From NCBI GenBank assembly GCA_026387805.1, contig JAPLKY010000381.1, forward strand, positions 1 to 6,044: 6,044 nucleotides of DNA, written 5' to 3'. The DNA comes from Candidatus Krumholzibacteriia bacterium. GTDB lineage: Bacteria > Krumholzibacteriota > Krumholzibacteriia > Krumholzibacteriales > Krumholzibacteriaceae. A program made the position numbers and the translations under genes. The notes below the pieces were generated by a model. The model did no database searches, was not told the origin of the DNA, and saw only the letters and a list, made by a program, of their open reading frames with translations. Positions 1 to 5,841 of the stretch are shown in pieces; position 1 is the first letter of the stretch, and every line of letters starts with the position of its first letter.

Positions 1-84
1 GCGAACAAGGACAGGATCAAGGATCCGGATCTCATCTTTCCGAGCCAGGAGCTCGTGATCCCGAGGCAGGATACCCTTCAGTGA
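1..84 (+). CDS. LysM-domain protein, 3' end only
   Basis: Frame 1 is open from the first base to a TGA at 82-84 and encodes the last 27 residues of a protein. The visible peptide contains EANKD-like ANKDRIKDPDLIFPSQELVIP, split here as ANKDRIKDPD then LIFPSQELVIP, which matches the second half of a LysM domain: an Asn/Asp-rich helix end followed by the closing strand with the typical 'P-x-Q-x-L-x-I-P' signature. LysM domains bind the N-acetylglucosamine chains of peptidoglycan, so the protein probably works at the cell wall or periplasm. Only six residues (RQDTLQ) follow the domain, so LysM is C-terminal. The rest of the gene lies upstream and its overall identity cannot be judged. It is separated from the next gene by an inverted repeat, so it may form a different transcription unit. 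Confidence 0.75.
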   Translation, partial: ANKDRIKDPDLIFPSQELVIPRQDTLQ

Positions 85-114
85 ACGCGTGCTCGTAAAT
101 GAGCGGTGATTCAT

Positions 115-150
115 GAACTCTTGGCTTCCTCTGCGGGAAGCCAAGAGTTC
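115..150 (+). terminator. Perfect 15-bp inverted repeat; possible terminator or mRNA leader hairpin
   Basis: GAACTCTTGGCTTCC (115-129) and GGAAGCCAAGAGTTC (136-150) are exact reverse complements around a 6-nt loop, TCTGCG. It lies 30 nt after the LysM stop. It is followed by TGCGTTT rather than a clean T-run, so as an intrinsic terminator it is imperfect on the + strand. The - strand side has no T-run either. Only 17 nt separate the stem from the phoH start, and those hold the Shine-Dalgarno sequence, so the hairpin could instead lie in the 5' leader of the downstream operon. The structure is certain; its role is inferred. Confidence 0.55.
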
Positions 151-157
151 TGCGTTT

Positions 158-163
158 AGGGGG
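158..163 (+). promoter_or_regulatory. Ribosome-binding site of phoH
   Basis: AGGGGG lies 4 nt before the GTG at 168 and supports that start. It begins only 7 nt after the base of the 15-bp stem at 115-150, so ribosome access here could depend on the state of that hairpin. Confidence 0.6.
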
Positions 164-167
164 CACG

Positions 168-1223
168 GTGAAACGGGATTTCAAGAGGCGGATCGTCTCG
201 ATCGCCGGCATCGATCCGGTGAGGCTTCTCGGCGTCGAGGATCGGAACCTGCGGCTGATCGAGGAGCATTTCGACGAAAACGTGGTCGTGCGCGGAGACG
301 AGATCATCATTGCGGGCTCCCCGCGGACGATCGAGCAGCTCACGCGCGTCCTCGAGAAGCTCATCGAGATAGCGGGGTCCGGCCGGAGCGTCACCGAGGG
401 GAACGTGCTCGCCGTGATTCGGGGGGGAAGGGCGGAGGGGGAGAAGATCGGCGCGCTCGACGACGCGATCGTGTATTACTCTCCCATGAAGAGGCGGAGC
501 GTCGTTCCGCGGAGCGTCCGGCAGAAGGAATACGTCGACGCGATCCGGAGCCATGACGTCGTATTCGCGATCGGTCCCGCCGGCACGGGGAAGACGTATC
601 TCGCGATCGCCTGCGCGCTGGCCGCGCTCAAGAGCGGCGAGATCGAGCGCATCTTCATCTCCCGCCCCGTCGTCGAGGCGGGGGAGAACCTCGGATTCCT
701 GCCGGGGGACATGCAGGAGAAGATCGAACCGTACCTGCGCCCCATCTTCGACGCGTTCAGGGACATGATCGGTCAGGAGCGGGTGCTGAAGATGATCGAG
801 TCGGGAGTTCTCGAGATCGCGCCGCTCGCGTATATGCGCGGCCGGACGCTCAACGGTTCCTTCGCGATCCTCGACGAAGCGCAGAACTGTACGGTCGGAC
901 AGATGAAGATGTTCCTCACGAGGCTCGGCGAGAGCTCGAAGGCGATCGTGACCGGCGACGTGACCCAGATCGATCTCGTCGATCCCGTGCAGTCGGGGCT
1001 CGTCGCCGCGCGCGAGATCCTCGGCGGGGTCGAGGGGATCATGTTCGTGACGTTCGGCGAGGAGGACGTTGTGCGGCACTGGCTCGTCAGGCGGATCATC
1101 CGGGCGTTCAGCGCGAAGAGCGCCTCTCTCGCGGCGAAGGCCGATCGCGTTTCCGCGGCGCAGGAACCCGCCGCAGGGAGCGCGGGGGGATCCGACCCGC
1201 CTCCGGAGAAGCTCGATGGCTAG
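168..1223 (+). CDS. phoH: PhoH-family P-loop ATPase (YbeZ/PhoL type)
   Basis: The 351-aa product is an NTPase of the PhoH family, close to the usual 320-350 aa. The N-terminal ~110 residues have the KH-like part seen in YbeZ-type members (R-G-D-E-I-I-I-A-G, then a long helix). The ATPase domain has Walker A GPAGTGKT at 136-143, the family blocks SRPVVEAGENLGFLPGD and APLAYMRGRTLN, Walker B LDEAQN at 235-240 and the sensor-like TGDVTQIDL. The last ~30 residues are a low-complexity Ala/Gly/Pro tail. In E. coli YbeZ is a partner of the endoribonuclease YbeY, and ybeY lies two genes downstream here, so a role in rRNA processing or RNA quality control is likely. The GTG start at 168 is supported by AGGGGG upstream and by family length. 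The 3' end overlaps pgpH by 8 nt. I am very sure of the family; the biochemical role is inferred. Confidence 0.95.
   Translation: MKRDFKRRIVSIAGIDPVRLLGVEDRNLRLIEEHFDENVVVRGDEIIIAGSPRTIEQLTRVLEKLIEIAGSGRSVTEGNVLAVIRGGRAEGEKIGALDDAIVYYSPMKRRSVVPRSVRQKEYVDAIRSHDVVFAIGPAGTGKTYLAIACALAALKSGEIERIFISRPVVEAGENLGFLPGDMQEKIEPYLRPIFDAFRDMIGQERVLKMIESGVLEIAPLAYMRGRTLNGSFAILDEAQNCTVGQMKMFLTRLGESSKAIVTGDVTQIDLVDPVQSGLVAAREILGGVEGIMFVTFGEEDVVRHWLVRRIIRAFSAKSASLAAKADRVSAAQEPAAGSAGGSDPPPEKLDG
1205..1210 (+). promoter_or_regulatory. Ribosome-binding site that fixes the pgpH start
   Basis: GGAGAA inside the end of phoH sits 5 nt before the ATG at 1216. The reading frame is open further upstream, to 1069 and beyond, but no comparable site precedes those earlier candidates and they lie deep inside phoH. 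The ATG at 1216, which overlaps the phoH stop, is therefore preferred. Confidence 0.65.
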
Positions 1224-3453
1224 CCGACGCGCGCATGGCACCGGAAAGGGGGAGACGCCGGACCTGGAAACGGCGCGCACATTCCGTGTGCCGCTCCCGC
1301 GCTTCGATAGATTGATGCGGCTGCCGCTGCTCTACCTCGCCGCGTTCCTCGCTCTCTCGCTCATTCTCTTTCCTCCGACGCAGAAAAAGAAAAACGTCCG
1401 TTTCGAGGAAGGGAGCATCGCCGATATCGATATTGTCGCTCCCTTTTCATTCGTTGTTCCCCTGAGCGATCACGATCTCGATCTCTCGCGCGCGCGGGCC
1501 GCCGTCGCGGTGCCGCCGGTCTTCGTCCGGGATGACGGAACGGCGAACCGCCTGCCGGGGGATCTCGCCGATCTCTTCGGGAAGATCGGCGCCATTGCCG
1601 GAAGGAGCGGCATCTCCGTCCGCGAGCGGGTCAAGAGGATGAAGGAGATCGCCCCCGAGCTCCGGGGCGAATCGATCGAGCTTCTCGCCGACGCGGGGAT
1701 CAGGGAACGCATGCTCAGGGAGAGCCTCCGGCTCCAGGCCCGATATCTCGAGAGAGGGATTGTGAACGACGCCTCGGCGCTCAGGCAGCGCGATTACGCG
1801 CGGATCACGGTCATCGCGGAGGGGGATGAGTCGTTCGTCCCGACGCAGTCTCTCATTGTGCAGAGCGAGCTCGAGCCGCTCGTCACCGGCGAAGCGCGGG
1901 TTCTGTTCCCGGAGAACGAGAAGGCGGTGCGCCTCTTCTACGGGATCGTCCGTTCGTACATCGTGCCGAATCTCATCTACGACGCCCAGGAAACGCGGAA
2001 GCGCCGTGACGAGGCGACGCGGAGCATATCGCGGTCGTCCGCCGTCGGGAAGAACGAGCGGATCATCGCGAAGCACGATAAGGTGACCCGCGCGCAGATC
2101 GAGATCCTCGAGACGATGGAGGAAAAGCGAATGGCGATGGATCTCGCGACCTCCATCGGGAAGCGGACGTGGCTCCTTTTCGGGAAGGGGCTGCGGGTGC
2201 TTGCGCTGCTCGCGCTCCTGGGTCTCGCCCTCCACCGGTTCCAGCCGAATATCATCGCCGCGTCGGATAAGCTCACGCTGGTCTTCATCATTCTTTCGCT
2301 GTACCTCGTTCTGACGGCGCTCATCGTGAAGCTGCCGGTTCTCGATCCGTATCTGATCCCGGTCTCGTTCGTATCGCTCGTTTGCACGGCGTTTTTCGGA
2401 ATTCAGGCGGCCTTCCTGTTCACGCTCTTCGCGTCGCTCGTCATTATCACGCACACGAGCCTCCCCGCGAGCTATGCCTTCATCTCGATAATCGCGGGTT
2501 CGGCGGGCATCATCAGCATCGCGCAGCTCAGGGAACGAAAGAAATTCTACACGATCCTGCTGAGCGTTTCGGCGGCGTACGTCATCGGCATCGCGGGCTT
2601 CGGCATCACCGAAGGCATGTCGCTTTCGACGTTCGCGCGCGCTTCGCTTCTCGGGGTCGGCAACGGGCTGGCATGCACGATCATGGTCATGTTTCTTCTC
2701 CCCATTTTCGAGGCGCTCTTCGACGTGACGACCGATTTCACGCTCATGGAGCTGAGCGATCTCAATCGGCCGCTCCTCAGGCGTCTCGTTATCGAGGCTC
2801 CCGGCACGTACCATCATTCGCTCATGGTCGGGAACCTCGTCGAGGCGGTCGCGCGGGACGTCGGCGCGAACGGCCTTCAGGCGAGGGTCGGCGCCTACTA
2901 CCACGATATCGGCAAGCTCGCGAAGCCCGAGTATTTCTTCGAGAACAAGGGGGAGAACGTCAACAAGCATGAGAAGCTCACTCCCCGCATGAGCGCCCTG
3001 ATTCTCGCGTCCCACGCGAAAGAGGGGATCGAGCTCGCCAGACGCGAGAAGCTTCCCCGCATCGTCGTCGACGCGATCCGCGAGCATCACGGAACGACGG
3101 TCATGGCGTACTTCTACCAGAGAGCCCTCGAATACGATTCGCACGACAGCGTCAACGTCGACGATTTCCGTTATCCCGGCCCGAGACCGAGATCGAAGGA
3201 AACGGCGCTCATCATGCTGGCCGATTCCGCCGAGGCGGCGGTGCGTTCGCTCGAAGGCCCCACGGCCCCGAAGATACGGGCGATCGTGCAGAAGATCATC
3301 GAGGCGCGAATGAGCGACGGCGAGCTCGACGAAAGCGGTCTCACCCTCAATGACATCGCCGTAGTGCGCGAGAAGTTCATCCAGCTTCTCACCGGGATCT
3401 TTCATTCGAGGATTCCATATCCGTCGCAGCGCGAGGAGGGGCTCGTCCCGTGA
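1216..3453 (+). CDS. pgpH: PgpH/YqfF-type 7TM-HD phosphohydrolase (predicted c-di-AMP phosphodiesterase)
   Basis: The 745-aa product has the full PgpH layout: a short cytosolic tail, one transmembrane helix (about 36-52), a ~260-residue extracytoplasmic 7TMR-HDED-type domain, a block of seven membrane helices (about 319-498), then a cytosolic HD domain (about 525-690). The family linker ELSDLNRPLLRRL precedes APGTYHHS. All expected metal and catalytic residues are visible: H534 (or H533), H563-D564 in YYHDIGK, H600, H624-H625 in REHHG, and D670 in MLADSAEAA. Characterised homologues such as Listeria PgpH hydrolyse cyclic-di-AMP to pApA, so the protein probably lowers that messenger in response to an outside or membrane signal. 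The substrate is inferred from family, because no cyclase gene is in view. It overlaps phoH by 8 nt and ybeY by 4 nt, so translation is probably coupled. The ATG at 1216 is chosen for its GGAGAA site and gives normal family length. Confidence 0.94.
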   Translation: MASRRAHGTGKGETPDLETARTFRVPLPRFDRLMRLPLLYLAAFLALSLILFPPTQKKKNVRFEEGSIADIDIVAPFSFVVPLSDHDLDLSRARAAVAVPPVFVRDDGTANRLPGDLADLFGKIGAIAGRSGISVRERVKRMKEIAPELRGESIELLADAGIRERMLRESLRLQARYLERGIVNDASALRQRDYARITVIAEGDESFVPTQSLIVQSELEPLVTGEARVLFPENEKAVRLFYGIVRSYIVPNLIYDAQETRKRRDEATRSISRSSAVGKNERIIAKHDKVTRAQIEILETMEEKRMAMDLATSIGKRTWLLFGKGLRVLALLALLGLALHRFQPNIIAASDKLTLVFIILSLYLVLTALIVKLPVLDPYLIPVSFVSLVCTAFFGIQAAFLFTLFASLVIITHTSLPASYAFISIIAGSAGIISIAQLRERKKFYTILLSVSAAYVIGIAGFGITEGMSLSTFARASLLGVGNGLACTIMVMFLLPIFEALFDVTTDFTLMELSDLNRPLLRRLVIEAPGTYHHSLMVGNLVEAVARDVGANGLQARVGAYYHDIGKLAKPEYFFENKGENVNKHEKLTPRMSALILASHAKEGIELARREKLPRIVVDAIREHHGTTVMAYFYQRALEYDSHDSVNVDDFRYPGPRPRSKETALIMLADSAEAAVRSLEGPTAPKIRAIVQKIIEARMSDGELDESGLTLNDIAVVREKFIQLLTGIFHSRIPYPSQREEGLVP
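3434..3440 (+). promoter_or_regulatory. Ribosome-binding site of ybeY
   Basis: AGGAGGG, near the ideal anti-16S complement, lies 9 nt before the GTG at 3450 and inside the last codons of pgpH. It supports a GTG start overlapping the pgpH stop as GTGA. Confidence 0.7.
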
Positions 3454-3911
3454 AGCTCACGATCGCGGCGAGCGCGCGTCTCGGAAGCCCCGGCGCGCGC
3501 GCGAGGCTCTCCCCGTTTCTACGCTCCGTCGCTTCACGGATGGCGCCGCGAAGCGCGTGCGTCGCGGTGAACTGGATCGGAGAGCGGACCATGGCCCGTC
3601 TGAACGGCGAGTACAAGAAGCGGCGCGGCGCGGCGGAGATCCTTACCTTCCCGTGCAGCGGCGGTCCCGACCCGGAGGGGGAAGCTCCCCTCGGCGAGAT
3701 CTATCTGTGCTGGACGCGGCTCGTCCGGGGGGCGCGGCTCCGCGGCGTGTCGCCGCGCTCGTACGCGGCACGGCTCGTTGTGCACGGGCTTCTCCATCTT
3801 CGCGGGCACCGGCACGACGATTCCCGGAGCGCCGGGCGGATGGAAGCGGCGGAGGCGCGGATTCTGAAGCGGCACTGTTCCGGGCGGGAGGTGAAGCGCC
3901 TCTTCGCGTGA
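3450..3911 (+). CDS. ybeY: Endoribonuclease YbeY (rRNA maturation factor)
   Basis: The 153-aa product matches the usual YbeY length of 150-170. YbeY is a zinc-dependent single-strand RNase needed for 16S rRNA 3'-end maturation and late 70S quality control. The signature H-x3-H-x5-H zinc site is present as HGLLHLRGHRHD, with H112, H116 and H122. Upstream lie LN (51-52), the basic patch KKRR (56-59) and EILTFP (63-68), equivalent to the family 'TDVLSFP', then GEIYL for 'GDIyI'. Downstream, MEAAEARIL fits the closing helix. Oddities: inside the zinc motif the usual Tyr-Asp before the third His reads His-Arg (H120-R121), and the usual Thr/Asn-Asp of the TDVLSFP block is Ala-Glu. The GTG start overlaps the pgpH stop and has a strong AGGAGGG site. 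The neighbouring phoH gene is its known functional partner. The family call is firm. Confidence 0.93.
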   Translation: MKLTIAASARLGSPGARARLSPFLRSVASRMAPRSACVAVNWIGERTMARLNGEYKKRRGAAEILTFPCSGGPDPEGEAPLGEIYLCWTRLVRGARLRGVSPRSYAARLVVHGLLHLRGHRHDDSRSAGRMEAAEARILKRHCSGREVKRLFA

Positions 3912-3949
3912 CGGAGGGTTTCTCCCCCGCGCGCGAAGCGAGCTCGTGA
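3908..3949 (+). other. Possible 13-codon linking reading frame between ybeY and the CorC-like gene
   Basis: A GTG at 3908 overlaps the ybeY stop (GTGA) and opens a frame of 13 codons, VTEGFSPAREASS, ending at a TGA at 3947-3949. That stop overlaps the candidate CorC-like starts GTG 3946 and ATG 3949. The sequence GGGAGGTGA at 3886-3894 could serve as its ribosome-binding site, though the 13-nt spacing is long. The CorC-like gene has no good site of its own close to 3946, so a reinitiating ribosome could carry translation across the gap. The frame is also just the tail of a longer chance open frame, so this may be coincidence. Confidence 0.2.
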
Positions 3950-5181
3950 TGATCGCGGAAAGCCGGATGATCGCGCTCCTCGTCCTTCTTGTCGCGGCGC
4001 AATTCATGGTCGCCGGCGGCTTTGCCGCGTTCGGGATCGTTTCGCGCCAGCACGTGGACAAGGTATTTCCCCGCCGAATGCGCGGGAGCCTATGCCCCCG
4101 CTTCCTGCATCGCGGGCGATTCCATCTCATGCTTTCGCTCATCGGCCTCGAGGCGATCATCCTGTCGCTCGTCACGCCGGTATTCCAGAGCGTCGTCGGC
4201 GAGCCGCAGATGCGGCAGTACACGCTCATCTCCGTTCTCGCGATAGCCGTCGGCCTCATTGCCGTCACGATCGCCGGGTTCGGAGCAGCCTCGATGAATC
4301 CCGTCCGGTTCGCCCTCGTTGCCTCCTATCCCTTGCTTCCCGTGTATCTCCTGCTCCGTCCGCCGGTGCGTCTCTTCCTTCGAATGGTCGCGCTCGTCTT
4401 CCCCGATCTGCCGCGCGAGATGGCGAGGCCCTTCTTCCTCTTCCCCGGAGCGGACGGCCTCGCGGGCGAGGGCTTCATCGAAGAGAAGGGTTCGAAGCTG
4501 ATCCGCAGCGTCCAGGAATTCGGCGTGAAGAAAGTGCGTGAGATCATGGTCCCGAGGATCGATATCTTCGCCCTCGATGTCCACACGCCCCACGAGGAGA
4601 TACGGGAAAAGGTCGCGAGCGCCGGGCATTCGCGCTTTCCGGTCTGCGACGGGAGCATCGACCGCATCGTCGGCCTGCTCTACGTGAAGGACCTTCTCAA
4701 GATCCCGCCGGATGAGACCATTCGACTCGACCGGGGCCGGCTCGTCCGCGAAGCGTATTTCGTTCCCGAGGGCAAGAAGCTCGACGATCTTCTCCGCGAG
4801 TTCCAGCGGGGCAAGAAGCACATGGCCGTCGTCGTCGACGAATACGGCGGCACGTCGGGGATCGTGACGCTCGAGGATATCCTCGAGGAAATCGTCGGCG
4901 AGATACTGGATGAATACGATCACGAGCTCCCGCCGGTGCGGCAGACGGGGGCGCGGCAGTACGTTGCGGCCGGATCGGTCGGGATCGATACCTTGAACGC
5001 GGCGCTTTCCCTCTCGCTTCCTTCGGACGAGGTTGACACGCTCGGAGGATTTCTCTATAACTTGATAGGCCGCGTGCCGGAAGAGGGTGAAGAGGTCGAG
5101 TTCGCGGGCATGCGGTTCCGGATCAACAGGCTCGAAGGACAGCGGATAATAGAGGTTATCGTATGGTTGCCCGAAGAATAA
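3946..5181 (+). CDS. Membrane-anchored CBS-pair / CorC_HlyC domain protein (CNNM/CorB/HlyC family)
   Basis: The 411-aa product has three parts. Residues ~8-33, 61-84, 92-115 and 119-150 are hydrophobic helices in the position of a DUF21 membrane domain. A CBS pair runs from about 197 (VREIMVPR) to about 320 and includes the hallmark DEYGGTSGIVTLED at 298-311. A C-terminal CorC_HlyC domain spans about 338-408 (YVAAGS, then DEVDTLGGFLYNLIGRVPEEGEEVE). CBS pairs in this family bind adenine nucleotides, and intact CNNM/CorB members move Mg2+. Here the DUF21 motifs look degenerate: the first helix has AGGFAAFG where an S-x-x-E-T/S-A motif is usual, and no GE-x-x-PK motif is visible before the last helix. 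Transport is therefore doubtful. E. coli YbeX, which follows ybeY, is a shorter soluble relative linked to ribosome metabolism. The start is uncertain: GTG 3946, ATG 3949, or ATG 3967, which has GGAAAG at 3957-3962. The 3' end overlaps the next gene by 19 nt. Confidence 0.88.
   Translation: MMIAESRMIALLVLLVAAQFMVAGGFAAFGIVSRQHVDKVFPRRMRGSLCPRFLHRGRFHLMLSLIGLEAIILSLVTPVFQSVVGEPQMRQYTLISVLAIAVGLIAVTIAGFGAASMNPVRFALVASYPLLPVYLLLRPPVRLFLRMVALVFPDLPREMARPFFLFPGADGLAGEGFIEEKGSKLIRSVQEFGVKKVREIMVPRIDIFALDVHTPHEEIREKVASAGHSRFPVCDGSIDRIVGLLYVKDLLKIPPDETIRLDRGRLVREAYFVPEGKKLDDLLREFQRGKKHMAVVVDEYGGTSGIVTLEDILEEIVGEILDEYDHELPPVRQTGARQYVAAGSVGIDTLNAALSLSLPSDEVDTLGGFLYNLIGRVPEEGEEVEFAGMRFRINRLEGQRIIEVIVWLPEE
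5151..5156 (+). promoter_or_regulatory. Ribosome-binding site of the DUF502 gene
   Basis: AGAGGT lies 6 nt before the ATG at 5163, inside the last codons of the CorC-like gene. It supports a start that overlaps the upstream gene by 19 nt and so makes translational coupling likely. Confidence 0.55.
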
Positions 5182-5822
5182 GAGACCACTCGGTCGTGCG
5201 GTGGTTCAAGAGGCAGTTTCTCACGGGACTTCTCGTGCTCATGCCGACCGTGCTCACCGTATACGTGCTCTACCGCATCTTTATGTGGATCGACGGCATC
5301 CTGGGACCGATCACCACGCGGTATCCGTTTCTCGATATCCCCGGTCTCGGATTTCTCGGGGTCATCGTGATCATTCTCCTTGCCGGGGTCGTCGGCGGGG
5401 GGTTCTTCGGCAGGACCCTCTTTCGGTGGTTCGAGGGGGGATTGGAGAAGATCCCCATGGTGCGCAGCATCTACGTCGCGATCAAGCAGGTCAGCGAGGT
5501 ATTCCTTAAGCAGGAGCGGACCGTTTTCAAGAAGGTCGTGCTCGTGCAGTATCCGCGTCCCGGGATATACGTGATCGGCTTCGAGACGTCGACATGGCGC
5601 TTCAGGGGCGCGGACGGCCTGGAGCACGACTTCGTGACGATCTTTCTTCCGACGACGCCGAATCCGACCTCGGGTCTCTTCATCATGGTCCGCCGCGAAG
5701 AAGCGATTCCTTCCGAGCTCTCGATCGAGGAGGCCATGAAAATGGTCATTTCGGGCGGGGCGGTCGTTCCGCCGGAGCACCGGTACGCCGCCGGCGGGCC
5801 CGAAGACGCAAAGGGCGTGTGA
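5163..5822 (+). CDS. DUF502 family membrane protein
   Basis: The 219-aa product is a typical-length DUF502 protein, a widespread bacterial and plant membrane family with no settled biochemical function in bacteria. Signature blocks are present in order: FLTGLLVLMPTVLTVYVL (19-36, in the first membrane helix), IPGLGFLG (59-66) leading into the second helix (about 64-83), the GRTLFRWFE turn, KIPMVRSIYVAIKQVSE (96-112), FKKVVLVQYPRPGIYVIGF (122-140), FLPTTPNPTSG (161-171) and a closing EAMKMVISGGAVVPPE. The short basic N-terminus suggests it starts in the cytosol, with two helices and a C-terminal soluble domain. About 20 residues after VVPPE are a Gly/Ala-rich tail. It is coupled to the CorC-like gene by a 19-nt overlap and is followed 19 nt later by recO. 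The family is clear; the function is unknown, and its place beside a CBS membrane protein suggests an envelope role only by association. Confidence 0.92.
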   Translation: MVARRIRDHSVVRWFKRQFLTGLLVLMPTVLTVYVLYRIFMWIDGILGPITTRYPFLDIPGLGFLGVIVIILLAGVVGGGFFGRTLFRWFEGGLEKIPMVRSIYVAIKQVSEVFLKQERTVFKKVVLVQYPRPGIYVIGFETSTWRFRGADGLEHDFVTIFLPTTPNPTSGLFIMVRREEAIPSELSIEEAMKMVISGGAVVPPEHRYAAGGPEDAKGV

Positions 5823-5832
5823 AGGGGGCAGC

Positions 5833-5838
5833 GGAGAG
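5833..5838 (+). promoter_or_regulatory. Ribosome-binding site of recO
   Basis: GGAGAG in the 19-nt gap after the DUF502 stop lies 3 nt (5 nt from its GGAG core) before the GTG at 5842. It supports that start; the absence of room for a promoter or terminator supports co-transcription. Confidence 0.6.
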
Positions 5839-5841
5839 ATC

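Noticed and set aside
91..104. Small inverted repeat GCTC-GTAAAT-GAGC and the TAAAT as a possible -10 element
   Set aside because: A 4-bp stem is expected by chance, and no convincing -35 hexamer lies at suitable spacing upstream.
121..149. TTGGCT (121-126) as a -35 box for the phoH operon
   Set aside because: It is part of the hairpin arm and no -10-like hexamer is found 16-18 nt downstream.
1069..1215. 49-codon upstream extension of pgpH
   Set aside because: The extension is Arg/Pro-rich, lies inside conserved phoH coding and lacks a ribosome-binding site, whereas ATG 1216 has GGAGAA at good spacing and gives normal family length.
156..1280. 374-aa open frame on the - strand opposite phoH
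   Set aside because: Antisense shadow of a certain gene, with Arg/His/Asp-rich low-information sequence, no motif and a span across the phoH-pgpH junction.
1447..3405. 652-aa open frame on the - strand opposite pgpH
   Set aside because: It lies wholly antisense to a well-conserved gene, is rich in Arg/Asp/Glu/His as expected from the complement of GC-rich codons, and shows no recognisable domain.
4090..4923. 277-aa open frame on the - strand opposite the CorC-like gene
   Set aside because: Charged, repetitive composition and exact overlap with conserved CBS-domain coding mark it as a shadow frame.
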